Below the pieces are notes generated by a model. It was not told the origin of the DNA. It was given only the letters and a program-made list of their open reading frames with translations, and did not search any database. Below are positions 8,639 through 17,962 of a stretch of 64,000 nucleotides of DNA, in pieces. Source of the stretch: Paenibacillus sp. SZ31 (lineage in GTDB: Bacteria > Bacillota > Bacilli > Paenibacillales > Paenibacillaceae); the NCBI RefSeq assembly GCF_012912005.1, contig NZ_JABBEA010000019.1:1-64000 (forward strand), in the 5' to 3' direction. The position numbers and the translations under genes were made by a program. The stretch's first letter is position 1; each line of letters opens with the position of its first letter.

Positions 8639-9624
8639 TGCCTACGTCCCCTTCCCTGTGATGCCATTTGTACAGGTACCGGGACCGATGACAATGCTTC
8701 TTCAATGACTTGTACTTGCCCCCAAATCTCCGCTCTGTTCTGAGCCTTCAATTGAATACGATGAGAAAGAACAGGCACAGCCACCTCTTTCACATCATCC
8801 GGAATGACATAACTGCGTCCTTGAAGATAAGCATATGACTGCGCCGCAGCCATCCAGGCCAGTGTTCCACGCGGGCTGATGCCCAGTCTTACCGCCGGAA
8901 GGCTGCGAGAGGCCACAGCAACTGCCACCAGATACTGTTTGACGACCGGATCAACATGTACCTGTTTGACTTCACGCTGCATAGCTACGACCTCTTCCGC
9001 AAGCAGGACGGGGCGAAGATCATCAAGCGCTTCTCTATTTTGCATGCGGGTTAACAATTCCAATTCCTGTTCCGGATCGGGATACCCCAGTCCAATCCTC
9101 ATGATAAATCGATCCAACTGCGCTTCAGGCAGACGGTACGTACCCTCGAACTGTAACGGATTCTGTGTCGCCAACAGAAAGAAGGGACGTGGCAAGGCAT
9201 AGGTTGTGCCATCAACCGTAATACGTCGTTCCTCCATTGCCTCCAGGAGGGCAGACTGGGTACGGGGTGAAGCCCGATTTATTTCATCAGCGAGGACGAT
9301 ATTGGACATGACGGGCCCGGGCCGAAACTTGAATTCAGCTGTATGGGGTTGATAGATTGAAGTGCCCGTTACATCTGCCGGCATCACATCGGACGTGAAC
9401 TGAATCCGCCCCATAGAGCAATCCAGCGCAGAAGCAACAGCACGAACCAGCATCGTTTTCCCGGTACCCGGCACATCTTCCAGAAGGACATGACCCCCAC
9501 TAAGCATTGCAGTGAGGACATAACGAATCTCTTGTTTTTTGCCAACAATCACACTTTCAACACGCTTCATGACCCTGTTTAACAATTCAACCGCATGTTC
9601 ATGTTCCATTCGAATATAAGACAT
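8635..9624 (-). CDS. MoxR-family AAA+ ATPase
   Basis: A 329-residue MoxR ATPase. Walker A is VPGTGKT at about residues 51-57, Walker B is VLADEINRA with the MoxR-typical TQSALLEAM following, and sensor and lid regions follow in order (TQNPLQFEGTY, RFIMRI). These ATPases act as chaperones that mature partner proteins, commonly the VWA-like DUF58 proteins encoded next to them. An upstream in-frame ATG would add ten residues, but GGAAGGAG lies about 10 bases before MSYIRMEH, the start used here. First gene of the moxR-DUF58-transglutaminase operon. Confidence 0.9.
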   Translation of the reverse strand: MSYIRMEHEHAVELLNRVMKRVESVIVGKKQEIRYVLTAMLSGGHVLLEDVPGTGKTMLVRAVASALDCSMGRIQFTSDVMPADVTGTSIYQPHTAEFKFRPGPVMSNIVLADEINRASPRTQSALLEAMEERRITVDGTTYALPRPFFLLATQNPLQFEGTYRLPEAQLDRFIMRIGLGYPDPEQELELLTRMQNREALDDLRPVLLAEEVVAMQREVKQVHVDPVVKQYLVAVAVASRSLPAVRLGISPRGTLAWMAAAQSYAYLQGRSYVIPDDVKEVAVPVLSHRIQLKAQNRAEIWGQVQVIEEALSSVPVPVQMASQGRGRRQ

Positions 9625-9727
9625 TTCTCTCAATCTCCTTCCATCCATCGGCATTCCTGAGCCATATTAATCTATGATTCAGTGTTGCCCGGAAGTAGAG
9701 AGAATAGTCCTGCAAGAATGACTTTCT

Positions 9728-11029
9728 TCAGATCATTTTATACTTAAATATGAGATTCATTGCCGAAATGGATATGGAAGAGCCTGCCTTCACCGTCCAC
9801 TCTGCTTCATTACTGGTTAAGGAATTCACCCGTAATCCCATCTGCTCCAGTAACTCACGTAACGGAACCCAGATGGTTCCCCCCTGACTCTGTACCGCTC
9901 CCGTTTCCATTGCCCCGGTCGTTGTCAGCGTTCCACTCACACTGTCTGCATGAATCGTTCTTTCCTTCCATACAGCTGTGGCTGTCCTTGTTTCAGGGTC
10001 CCAGCGAGTGCTGCCCCCGAATTTTTTCATAAACGTACGCAAAGGCACCATGATTCGCTGACCCTCCATGCGGAACTCACCCGGTTGCAAGGTAGCCGCA
10101 GCCAATCCCACCTCTACCTTCAGCTTCTTGCTTTCGAGCCACAACGTCGCATTCGCTTCTACATGTTCTGTGATCCAGGCCTTTCCTGGTGCCTTGCGGG
10201 CCTTATACTTACCATCTGGATGTACACGGAATTGAACCGGTTGATCCGTACTCTTCATCGTGTCAAAACGATATCCGTGATCACGATAATATTTGATAAT
10301 ACCCGGAAGTGCTTTGACCGTTTCCGCATGTGCACCTCCGTCATGCATCAGAACAATGACCGAACGTGCTCCCGCAGGTACTTTGGTCGAATTGCTGAGA
10401 ATTTCTTTGGCCGGAACACCTTTGCGCTTGGAATCCCCACTGTCGACGTTCCAGTCCATAACCGTGTATCCGCCCAGTTGGAGCAAATCAAAATAACTCT
10501 GGTCAAAATGTCCATAGGTGCCGCCAGGTGCTCGCACCAGATCCGGACGGAAACCGGTTATACGCTCCAGCACTTCCTCTGTCTGCTTGATCTGTTTCCA
10601 GAACACTTTGAAATCACTGTACAGCTGTTCGTATTGATGATTGAACGTATGATTGCCCAGAGCATGTCCATCCTCCACAAGCGCCCGGATTAACTCGGGA
10701 TAACGCTCAGCCTGCTCACCCAGTACGAAAAATGTAGCCGGAACCTGCTCCTTGCGTAAAATATCCAATACTTCACGGGTATGGTTACCCGGTCCGTCGT
10801 CAAAACTCAGATAGACCACCTTATCTTGGGTATTCTTCTCTGCCGAGACAGGCTCATCTGAGCCGAAAGCAGAAGATACGTTAGCCGTGCCTATATATGC
10901 AGCAAATGCACATAGTAATATCGCAATTCGTACTAGAATGACAGACCATTGTCCAGATAAAAACATATGTATAGGTGTTGCGGAGATTTCCCCTTTTTCC
11001 TTGATTCTGAATTCCGGTCTCTGTACCAT
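9728..11029 (-). CDS. Secreted polysaccharide deacetylase with C-terminal stalk domain
   Basis: A 433-residue protein. After a basic N-terminus comes one hydrophobic segment (about residues 28-48), a signal peptide or anchor. The NodB (carbohydrate esterase 4) domain spans about 70-270 and shows its motifs in order: FDDGP (76-80), the metal-binding HTFNH (127-131), RAPGGTYG (166-173), DWNVDS (192-197) and LMHDGG. It should remove N-acetyl groups from peptidoglycan or another envelope glycan. The C-terminal 130 residues resemble the copper-amine-oxidase N-domain (stalk) repeats common on Paenibacillus secreted proteins (VPLRTFMKKFGG, VPLRELLEQMG). A GGAGG site lies about 10 bases upstream. It ends about 100 bases before moxR and could share its transcript. 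Confidence 0.88.
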   Translation of the reverse strand: MVQRPEFRIKEKGEISATPIHMFLSGQWSVILVRIAILLCAFAAYIGTANVSSAFGSDEPVSAEKNTQDKVVYLSFDDGPGNHTREVLDILRKEQVPATFFVLGEQAERYPELIRALVEDGHALGNHTFNHQYEQLYSDFKVFWKQIKQTEEVLERITGFRPDLVRAPGGTYGHFDQSYFDLLQLGGYTVMDWNVDSGDSKRKGVPAKEILSNSTKVPAGARSVIVLMHDGGAHAETVKALPGIIKYYRDHGYRFDTMKSTDQPVQFRVHPDGKYKARKAPGKAWITEHVEANATLWLESKKLKVEVGLAAATLQPGEFRMEGQRIMVPLRTFMKKFGGSTRWDPETRTATAVWKERTIHADSVSGTLTTTGAMETGAVQSQGGTIWVPLRELLEQMGLRVNSLTSNEAEWTVKAGSSISISAMNLIFKYKMI

Positions 11030-11270
11030 TTACGAATCGACCTCCACCGTCTCTAGTAATTTGCTGATAGACTTCAGCAGATTTGTTAGAATTATATGGG
11101 GGCTTCATTGAAAAAAGACGCGATTTTGTTTAATAATTTTTCACAATTTGGTATGAAGCGTGATTGATTCTTCGCCTCGGATTAGGTAGCATAATGGACA
11201 GGCAGAACGTATTCAAAACACCTTGGAGAGGAATTAGGCTCCCACCCCGTCTTCAGGAGAGTGAAATCTA

Positions 11271-11915
11271 TTGGAATTGCTTGAGAAGATCCAACATCTG
11301 TTTGGGTCCTACGGATACAGCGTCTTGTTTTTTGGCTTGTTGCTTGAATTCATCGCACTTCCCTTTCCGGGTGAAACGACGATGGCTTACGCAGGGTTTC
11401 TCTCGTACAAGGGACATCTCGATTTCGGAATCCTCACCATACTGGCGTTTCTAGGAACAACAATTGGCATGACCATCACTTATTTTATTGGTGCCAAAGC
11501 AGGCCTGCCCTTCATAACACGATACGGAAAGTGGTTTCTACTGAAGCAGGACAAGCTCGATAAAACACAAAAGTGGTTTGCCAAGTATGGTAATGCCTTG
11601 ATCTTCATCGGTTATTTCATTCCGGGAGTAAGGCATTTCACCGGATATTTCGCGGGCATAGCCGCTGTTCCTTTTCGTAAATTCGCTCTCTACGCCTATT
11701 CAGGCGCGTTGTTCTGGGTCGTGCTATTTCTAGGTATTGGCAAAATATTTGGCCCCCAGTGGAATGCCGTATTCCATCTGGCACATCAATATGCAGCATA
11801 TATCGTGGGAGGAATCGGCTTATTGCTCATCGCAGCCGTACTTTACCGTTACCGCAAAGCGTTGGCAGCGAGATCCGTATCCAAGCCTACCCCTGTTCGA
11901 CAACGACAAAAATAA
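11271..11915 (+). CDS. DedA-family membrane protein
   Basis: A 214-residue protein with about five membrane segments. The DedA family (SNARE-associated PF09335) is recognised by LPFPGETTMAYAGFLS near residue 30 and by FIPGVRHFTGYFAG near residue 120. Members include UptA/DedA undecaprenyl-phosphate and phosphatidylethanolamine flippases; which lipid this one moves cannot be told. The best start is a TTG, about 10 bases after AGGAGAG; no better ATG fits. It is divergent from the polysaccharide deacetylase and has its own terminator. Confidence 0.85.
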   Translation: MELLEKIQHLFGSYGYSVLFFGLLLEFIALPFPGETTMAYAGFLSYKGHLDFGILTILAFLGTTIGMTITYFIGAKAGLPFITRYGKWFLLKQDKLDKTQKWFAKYGNALIFIGYFIPGVRHFTGYFAGIAAVPFRKFALYAYSGALFWVVLFLGIGKIFGPQWNAVFHLAHQYAAYIVGGIGLLLIAAVLYRYRKALAARSVSKPTPVRQRQK

Positions 11916-11941
11916 ATTTAATCCAACGTCTATCTATAAGT

Positions 11942-11976
11942 AAGGAGCTGCGTGTCATCGCGGCTCCTTTTTTTGC
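11942..11976 (+). terminator. Terminator of dedA
   Basis: AGGAGCTGCG pairs with CGCGGCTCCT (one G-U) around a short loop and is followed by seven T, about 27 bases after the dedA stop. Confidence 0.85.
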
Positions 11977-12015
11977 GTTTATCCAAACGGAAGGAGCATC
12001 CATCATTCTTTTTTG

Positions 12016-12045
12016 TGATAATCCGAATTCATCCAGGTCATACTA
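12016..12045 (+). promoter_or_regulatory. Sigma-G-like forespore promoter of germination operon 1
   Basis: TGATAA (12016-12021) and CATACTA (12039-12045) are separated by 17 bases, fitting the forespore sigma-G pattern of TGnATA and CATnnTA. It lies 36 bases before the first receptor gene. Germinant receptor operons are known sigma-G targets in Bacillus. Confidence 0.6.
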
Positions 12046-12080
12046 ACTTGCAAATATAGGGTGTATAGGGAGGTGAAGGT

Positions 12081-13595
12081 ATGCGAGAATCCAAGCTGGA
12101 CGGTCAAGATCACAGGCAAATCTCTCCGGATCTGCACGAAAATATGGAATACTGCAAGCAGGTGATGGGGAACAGCAACGACTTAATGATGCGCCCTCTC
12201 CAGTGTCTACATAAATTTCCTGCCGTCATGTTATACATCGATGGATTGGTGGACGTGCAGATTCTGAATCATTCCATCATGGAATCATTATTGCAAAAGC
12301 GTGATCTCCCTGAATTCTCCGCAGACGATGAACATCTCAGCTACCTTCAGAATGATATTCTGATCGCCAGTGATGTATTACTGGTGGATGATATGCAGGA
12401 TGTAATGAATGCACTTCTTTCGGGATCAGCTATCTTACTGCTTGAAGGATCTGTACGAGGATTGAAGATTGGTGCAGCAGGCTGGGAAGATCGATCCGTT
12501 GGAGAGCCGGTCTCCCAAACCGTCGTTCGGGGACCGATGGAGGGCTTCAACGAAAACCTGCGGACCAACACCTCATTAATTCGCAAACGAATCCGCAATC
12601 CTCATCTCTGGATCGAAGAAAGAGAAATCGGTAAGGTTACCAAGACCCGAGTTGCTGTGCTCTATCTGGAACATATCGTGGATCAGGAAATTGTAGAAGA
12701 ACTGGGTCGAAGGCTCGATGAGATCGATATCGACAGTATCCTTGAGAGTGGCTATATCGAGGAACTGGTACAGGACAAGACGGGAACGATCTTTCCCACG
12801 GTCTATAACAGTGAAAGACCCGATACCGTGTCGGCCGCTTTGCTTGAAGGGCGTGTTGCAATCATTGTGGACGGGACACCTTTTGTATTGCTTGTTCCCG
12901 CTTTGTTTGTTCATTTCTTTCAGTCTCCAGAAGACTACTATCAACGAGCCGATATCAGTACGCTGATTCGAATGATCCGATATCTGGCCTTTTTTATCGC
13001 CCTGCTCGCCCCATCCTTTTATATTGCCATTACCACTTTCCATCAGGAGATGTTGCCTACCAACCTGCTTATTAGTCTGGCAGCACAGCGAGAAGGCGTA
13101 CCTTTTCCCGCCTTCATTGAAGCCATACTTATGGAGCTAACATATGAAATTTTGCGGGAAGCGGGCATTCGGATACCGAAAACGGTCGGTCAGGCCGTGT
13201 CCATTGTCGGAACGCTTGTTATAGGTCAAGCCGCGGTAGATGCGGGGGTTGTATCCGCTGCAATGGTTATTATCGTATCGATTACTGCGATATCCAGCTA
13301 TGTCATCCCTGAAAATGGATTATCTATTTCTGTCCGTATTTTACGATTCGTATTAATGATTCTGGCAGCTGCCTTTGGATTCTATGGCATCCTGATTGTG
13401 CTGTTAATTACCGTGACCCACCTATGTAGCTTGCGTTCCTTCGGGGTGTCCTACATGTCTCCCTTTGCACCTTTTATTCAGAAAGATCTCAAAGACACGA
13501 TCTTTCGTGTGCCCTGGTCCCATATGAAAACACGACCGCTCTCTACTAACACAACGAATGAAGTCAGACAGTCCACCAAAAAAACGAAGCGGTAA
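12081..13595 (+). CDS. Spore germination receptor A subunit (GerA/GerKA family)
   Basis: A 504-residue GerA-family A subunit of the spore inner-membrane germinant receptor. The N-terminal 280 residues are soluble. About five membrane segments follow from residue 290. Conserved family stretches include VRGPMEGFNENLRTN with RKRI shortly after, TIFPTVYNSERPD, and the REAGIRIPKTVGQAV region. The start follows GGGAGGTGAAGGT directly. It is the first gene of a five-gene operon (A-C-D-B-B) in which spacings are 20-50 bases or overlaps. With the B and C subunits it should sense small-molecule germinants; the germinant is unknown. Confidence 0.93.
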   Translation: MRESKLDGQDHRQISPDLHENMEYCKQVMGNSNDLMMRPLQCLHKFPAVMLYIDGLVDVQILNHSIMESLLQKRDLPEFSADDEHLSYLQNDILIASDVLLVDDMQDVMNALLSGSAILLLEGSVRGLKIGAAGWEDRSVGEPVSQTVVRGPMEGFNENLRTNTSLIRKRIRNPHLWIEEREIGKVTKTRVAVLYLEHIVDQEIVEELGRRLDEIDIDSILESGYIEELVQDKTGTIFPTVYNSERPDTVSAALLEGRVAIIVDGTPFVLLVPALFVHFFQSPEDYYQRADISTLIRMIRYLAFFIALLAPSFYIAITTFHQEMLPTNLLISLAAQREGVPFPAFIEAILMELTYEILREAGIRIPKTVGQAVSIVGTLVIGQAAVDAGVVSAAMVIIVSITAISSYVIPENGLSISVRILRFVLMILAAAFGFYGILIVLLITVTHLCSLRSFGVSYMSPFAPFIQKDLKDTIFRVPWSHMKTRPLSTNTTNEVRQSTKKTKR

Positions 13596-13616
13596 TTCGG
13601 TAAGGAGTGCACATCA

Positions 13617-14819
13617 ATGAACAGATGCTTACGCTTAATTTTATCCTGTGCCATTCTGCTTCCTCTCCTTACCGGATGCTGGGATCGCCAGGAATTGAAT
13701 GAACTTGGCATTATGCTTGGTCTCGGCGTGGACAAAGATGGCGACATGATCAAAGTAAGTGCTCAAGTCGTTGTTCCGAATGAGGTATCTTCCAAGGCAG
13801 GCGGAGGGAAAGGTACGCCGGTTACCCAGTATCAAGCATCCGCTACCACTTTGTTTGAAGCGATTCAGAAATTAACGGAGACCAGTCCACGCCGCATATT
13901 CATGGCGCATATCCGCGTGCTGGTATTTGGCGAAGAATATGCCCGTAAAGAGGGCATTTACGATGTTATGGAAGCATTGATGCGCGAACCTACGGTTCGA
14001 CCTGATTATTACGTTATGGTGGCAAAGAATACAACGGCCTCCCATGTACTTGATGTACTTACACCTTTAGAAAATATTCCTGCGGAGAAGTTGTTTAATT
14101 CTCTGGATGTATCCTCCAAGACCTGGTCCCCCACCACCACGGTAACAGGGGATCAATTAATTGAGTTCATGTTATCTCCCGGCATTCAGCCTGTCATTAC
14201 GGGAATAGAGGTTCTCGGTAACCAAGAACAAAGTGGTCATAAAGAGAATATAGCCACCATCCGATCCCCTGCCCGTCTTAATTCAACAGGACTGAGTGTT
14301 TTCAGGAAAGACAAGCTGATTGGCTGGTTAACGGAGGATGAATCCAAAGGATACAATTACATTCGTGACAATGTGCAGTCTACCGTCAGTCACCTGCCTT
14401 GTCGCAAGAAGGGCAACGTGACATTTAAGGCACTCCGCACAACAACGAAGAGAAAAGCCAAAATCGTAAACGGCAAGCCTGTAATCAACATTGATATCAA
14501 GAATGTCTCTTCCATCGGTGCAGTCGAATGTGACATCAAAATTGGTTCCATGAAAGTTCTCAAAGAGTTGGAATCCGATAGTGAAGAGCGGTTAATTGAA
14601 CTGATGCAGAAATCTATCAATTCAGTAAGACGCAAATTCCATGTCGATATATTTGGTTTTGGACAGGAAGTGTTCCATGCTGATCCCAAACTTTTCAAAA
14701 CGATGGAAAGTGACTGGGACAAACATTTTGAAGATCTGGATATCGAATACAAAGCCAATGTGCAGATTAAACGTGTAGGTACACTGGACGATTCATTCAA
14801 AAATGAAATGAAGGAGTGA
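13617..14819 (+). CDS. Spore germination receptor C subunit (Ger(x)C lipoprotein)
   Basis: A 400-residue Ger(x)C lipoprotein. A short signal segment ends at the lipobox LLTGC, followed by the family-typical WDRQELNELG. The receptor C subunit is lipidated and faces the outside of the inner spore membrane. An AAGGAG site lies 10 bases before the ATG. It lies 21 bases after the A-subunit gene, and its end nearly touches the small D-like gene. The domain order (N-domain with GLGVDKDG, C-domain ending in the DIFGFGQEVF region) is normal and the length is complete. Confidence 0.92.
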   Translation: MNRCLRLILSCAILLPLLTGCWDRQELNELGIMLGLGVDKDGDMIKVSAQVVVPNEVSSKAGGGKGTPVTQYQASATTLFEAIQKLTETSPRRIFMAHIRVLVFGEEYARKEGIYDVMEALMREPTVRPDYYVMVAKNTTASHVLDVLTPLENIPAEKLFNSLDVSSKTWSPTTTVTGDQLIEFMLSPGIQPVITGIEVLGNQEQSGHKENIATIRSPARLNSTGLSVFRKDKLIGWLTEDESKGYNYIRDNVQSTVSHLPCRKKGNVTFKALRTTTKRKAKIVNGKPVINIDIKNVSSIGAVECDIKIGSMKVLKELESDSEERLIELMQKSINSVRRKFHVDIFGFGQEVFHADPKLFKTMESDWDKHFEDLDIEYKANVQIKRVGTLDDSFKNEMKE

Positions 14820-14824
14820 GAGAA

Positions 14825-15061
14825 GTGCTGCTTACACTCGCGGTTCTCATCGTAGCAGTGATTATTGGCTGGGTTGATCTGCCTGGTCTCATTCGCCGGA
14901 AGGAGTGGAGAGAAACCGCCGTATATAGTGCAATGCTTCTTACGGCTACAGTCTTCGGTGTCATAGCGTCCAATTTATGGGAATTTCCCAGCCCACTCTA
15001 TATCATTATGTGGATCTATGAGCCCGTGAACCATTTATTAGCACGTTTGACTGGAACTTAG
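14825..15061 (+). CDS. Small two-helix membrane protein, candidate germinant receptor D subunit
   Basis: A 78-residue protein with two membrane segments (about residues 3-18 and 32-52). Some Bacillus germinant receptor operons encode a fourth D subunit of about 75 residues with two helices that modulates receptor function. This gene has that size and topology and lies between C and B, so that role is inferred. A GTG start at 14825 is chosen because AAGGAG lies 8 bases before it. A GTG three codons upstream would overlap the C-subunit stop and lacks spacing to a ribosome site. Confidence 0.75.
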   Translation: MLLTLAVLIVAVIIGWVDLPGLIRRKEWRETAVYSAMLLTATVFGVIASNLWEFPSPLYIIMWIYEPVNHLLARLTGT

Positions 15062-15081
15062 ACGAGGAGGGAGGGTACATC

Positions 15082-16206
15082 ATGCTTGAAAAGGGAAGGA
15101 TCGGAACAAGACAATTGTCCACCCTAACATTTATGTTAGTGATTGGAGATATGATGCTGATCTACCCCTCCGTCATCACGTCCTATGCCAAGCAAGATGC
15201 TTGGATATGTGCCCTTATTGGCGTTCCACTCGGGATGGCTCTCATGGCCCTGATTATGAAATTGGCCAGTATGCATCCGGGGAAAAATCTGGTGCAGATT
15301 GCCCGGAGTACTTTGGGTTTTTGGCCTGGCACCCTTTTTTCATGCTTCTACCTGTTCTTCTTCTTGATTGGTACATCCACACATACCCGGGAGGTTGGTG
15401 ATTTTATGACCTCCCAAATTTTTCAGTATACCCCTATTCGTGTCATCATTCTCATGTTTGTTATTGCTATCGGATGGGGTGTATACCATGGCTTGGAGAC
15501 CATCGCGAGAACTAGTGAACTGCTCATGCCCATCGCTATATTGTTCATCGTGGTACTCGCCTTCTGTCTTCTGCCACAGGTGGACACCAGTAATCTGGAG
15601 CCCGTAACAGATACGGGCGTTGTATCCATAGCTCAGGGTATTCTGGTGAGTATCATATACCCCATCGGCGAAACCATTCCCATTTTGATGATCCTGCCCT
15701 ACGTTGCAAGAAGTCGCCATCGTATGCGTGACATCATTATTTCTGCGGGGCTGGGCAACCTGATCCTTGCTGTTCTGGTTACGATATCCATGCTCGTACT
15801 CGGACCTTTTCTTACCCAACACAATATATACGCTTCCTTTATTTTGTCTCAGAAGATTAGCATTGGCGGATTCTTTGAGCGAATCGAGGTGATCATGGCT
15901 TGCTCGTGGCTCATATCCACCTATTTCAAAGCAATGATCTACTTGTATGCCTTTATTGTTGGATGTGCAGAACTCTTCAAGCTAAAGCAGTTCAAGATGC
16001 TCATTCTGCCATCGACCATGCTCGTATATGGAATGGCCAATCTCATCGCGCCTAGTCTGACGTTTATCATCATTACCATCGTTCCGTACTGGGTAGATTG
16101 GGATACCACGTTAGGCATCATACTTCCGGGTATGCTGGTTCTAATAACCTTAGTGAAGTCGCGCAGAAAATCCAATTCACAACCCCAACCAACAACGGAA
16201 GGATAA
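15082..16206 (+). CDS. Spore germination receptor B subunit (GerB/GerKB family), copy 1
   Basis: A 374-residue membrane protein with about ten helices, of the GerAB/GerKB family within the APC transporter superfamily. This subunit carries the germinant-binding pocket in receptors studied so far. Family landmarks include the N-terminal TRQLSTLTFMLVIGDMMLIYP and the C-terminal PYWVDWDTTLG. GGAGGGAGGG lies 7-10 bases before the ATG. It is followed by a second B gene; the two share the N-terminal GDM-LIYPS-V pattern, KQDAW, the REVGDF--QI- segment and the PxWVDWD motif, so they look like an old tandem duplication. Confidence 0.92.
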   Translation: MLEKGRIGTRQLSTLTFMLVIGDMMLIYPSVITSYAKQDAWICALIGVPLGMALMALIMKLASMHPGKNLVQIARSTLGFWPGTLFSCFYLFFFLIGTSTHTREVGDFMTSQIFQYTPIRVIILMFVIAIGWGVYHGLETIARTSELLMPIAILFIVVLAFCLLPQVDTSNLEPVTDTGVVSIAQGILVSIIYPIGETIPILMILPYVARSRHRMRDIIISAGLGNLILAVLVTISMLVLGPFLTQHNIYASFILSQKISIGGFFERIEVIMACSWLISTYFKAMIYLYAFIVGCAELFKLKQFKMLILPSTMLVYGMANLIAPSLTFIIITIVPYWVDWDTTLGIILPGMLVLITLVKSRRKSNSQPQPTTEG

Positions 16207-16252
16207 TTTTGAAAGATGCTAAAGTATTAATCCACGGGAAGGAGTATAGAAC

Positions 16253-17362
16253 ATGTTGATGAAAGAAAAACTCACGATTCGGCAGTTCACCCTGCTCACT
16301 TTCCTGGTCATGGTTGGAGATATGGTTCTCATCTATCCTTCACTCGTTACCGCAGTAGGCAAGCAGGACGCATGGTTTTGTTCTCTAGTTAGTCTGCCGA
16401 TCGGTGTTGGTATCATGTGGATTCTGTACAAACTCCATCGAACACATCCTCAGTTGAGTCTTTTTGAAATTTGTAAAAAAATACTCGGGACATGGGCTGG
16501 TTCCGTGCTTTCAATTGCTTATCTATTTTATTTTGCCATAGGTGCATCCATATGTGTCCGTGAGGTCGGTGACTTCTTGACTACCCAAATTTATCTAAAG
16601 ACCCCAATTCGGGTCATTATTCTGATGATCATTTGCACCCTTGCCTGGGGGCTTATTCATGGTTTTCGGACTATTGGGTTAAGCTCCGAACTGTTGACCC
16701 CTGTCGTTTTGTTGTTTATCATTTCTCTCTATTTGGGACTCATGCCTCAAGCTGAAATCGCAAATCTGCAGCCGTACTTTAACACACCCTGGATACATCT
16801 TGTGGAATCAATCATCCGCGCAGCGTTTACTTCCTTTGGCGAGCTTGTCGTTCTCTCCGTGTTTCTCCCATATGTAAATTCAGGACCTCATTTTAAGCGG
16901 GATTTTCTGTTAGCTACTTTCTTCGGAGGATTACTGTTAAGCTTGCTATTGCTCATTTCGCTCATGGTGATGGGACCTATACTGACGCAGCATAGCATCT
17001 ATATCTCATACGCCCTTTCGCAGAAAATTAATATAGGTAATTTCTTCGAACGTATCGAAGCGTTCATGGCTATCGCCTGGTTAATATCTACCTATTTCAA
17101 AAGTCTGCTATATCTATTCGCCTTTGTGCTGGGAACAGCACAATTATTTCGATTAAAGACGTATAAACCTCTCATTCTGCCTTCGGCTCTGTTATTATTC
17201 GCCCTCGGTGTCCTGATTGCTCCAAATGTTATTTTCTACACCACTACGATCATGCCTGCTTGGGTAGACTGGGATATCACCGTCAGCTTCATTATCCCGC
17301 TGTTCCTCCTGCTGGTTCATCGCATTCGTTCCAACAAAAGGAAGCAAAACAATTCCCTCTGA
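16253..17362 (+). CDS. Spore germination receptor B subunit (GerB/GerKB family), copy 2
   Basis: A 369-residue GerB-family protein with about ten membrane helices, clearly paralogous to the preceding gene (shared MVGDM-LIYPS, KQDAW, CVREVGDFLTTQIY, AWVDWDITVS). An AAGGAG site lies 8 bases before the ATG chosen, and a second in-frame ATG lies two codons later. Two B subunits in one operon could give alternative receptors using the same A and C subunits with different germinants; in Bacillus, exchange of B subunits is known to change specificity. Ends the operon before a bidirectional terminator. Confidence 0.92.
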   Translation: MLMKEKLTIRQFTLLTFLVMVGDMVLIYPSLVTAVGKQDAWFCSLVSLPIGVGIMWILYKLHRTHPQLSLFEICKKILGTWAGSVLSIAYLFYFAIGASICVREVGDFLTTQIYLKTPIRVIILMIICTLAWGLIHGFRTIGLSSELLTPVVLLFIISLYLGLMPQAEIANLQPYFNTPWIHLVESIIRAAFTSFGELVVLSVFLPYVNSGPHFKRDFLLATFFGGLLLSLLLLISLMVMGPILTQHSIYISYALSQKINIGNFFERIEAFMAIAWLISTYFKSLLYLFAFVLGTAQLFRLKTYKPLILPSALLLFALGVLIAPNVIFYTTTIMPAWVDWDITVSFIIPLFLLLVHRIRSNKRKQNNSL

Positions 17363-17381
17363 TTGAAAAATCCGAATATGC

Positions 17382-17423
17382 AAAAGGCTGTGTTCACGGC
17401 AACTTCCGCGAGCACAGCCTTTA
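17382..17423. terminator. Bidirectional terminator between germination operon 1 and bcp
   Basis: AAAGGCTGTG and CACAGCCTTT form a 10-bp stem with an additional inner CGG/CCG. The minus-strand side ends in TTTT and serves bcp; the plus-strand side continues TTTATATTATT and serves the receptor operon, which converges here. Confidence 0.75.
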
Positions 17424-17452
17424 TATTATTGGTGAATATTTTACAGGGTAGC

Positions 17453-17917
17453 CTATATGGCCTTCAGCGCTTCAAGTGCAGCCTCGATATGTCCTTTGAC
17501 CCGAACTTTGGACCAATCCTTGATCAACGTTCCCTCTTCATCAATTAGAAATGTAGAGCGAACCATCCCCATGTACTCTTTGCCATACATTTTCTTCAGC
17601 TGCCATACACCATATTGCTCGGCTACAACGTGCTCTTCATCCGACAACAAGGTGAACGGCAGTCCATACTTGGCAATAAACTTGTCATGTTGTTTCATCG
17701 GATCGGTGCTGATTCCGAGAATGACCGTGTTCAGCCCTTCAAATTCAGCATGTCGATCCCGAAAATCACAAGCCTGTTGCGTACAGGACGAAGTCATATC
17801 CTTGGGGTAAAAATAAAGCAGTACCCGCTGTCCGCGGTAATCCGAAAGCTTTACCGATTCTCCCGTACTGGACGGAAGCTCAAAATCCGGTGCCAATTCG
17901 CCTATATTTAACGTCAT
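17453..17917 (-). CDS. bcp: Thioredoxin-dependent thiol peroxidase (Bcp/PrxQ)
   Basis: A 154-residue PrxQ-type peroxiredoxin that reduces hydrogen and organic peroxides using thioredoxin. The peroxidatic Cys45 and resolving Cys50 sit in the motif TSSCTQQACDF, the spacing of atypical two-Cys PrxQ enzymes. Other conserved parts are YFYPKDMT and the C-terminal FLIDEEG. The start has AAGGAGG about 8 bases upstream. The ABC exporter genes lie 45 bases upstream on the same strand, so co-transcription is possible, but the functions seem unrelated. Confidence 0.93.
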   Translation of the reverse strand: MTLNIGELAPDFELPSSTGESVKLSDYRGQRVLLYFYPKDMTSSCTQQACDFRDRHAEFEGLNTVILGISTDPMKQHDKFIAKYGLPFTLLSDEEHVVAEQYGVWQLKKMYGKEYMGMVRSTFLIDEEGTLIKDWSKVRVKGHIEAALEALKAI

Positions 17918-17962
17918 GTCAGTTCCTCCTTAATCTCCCCCATGAATTGCTATAGGGCGTTA

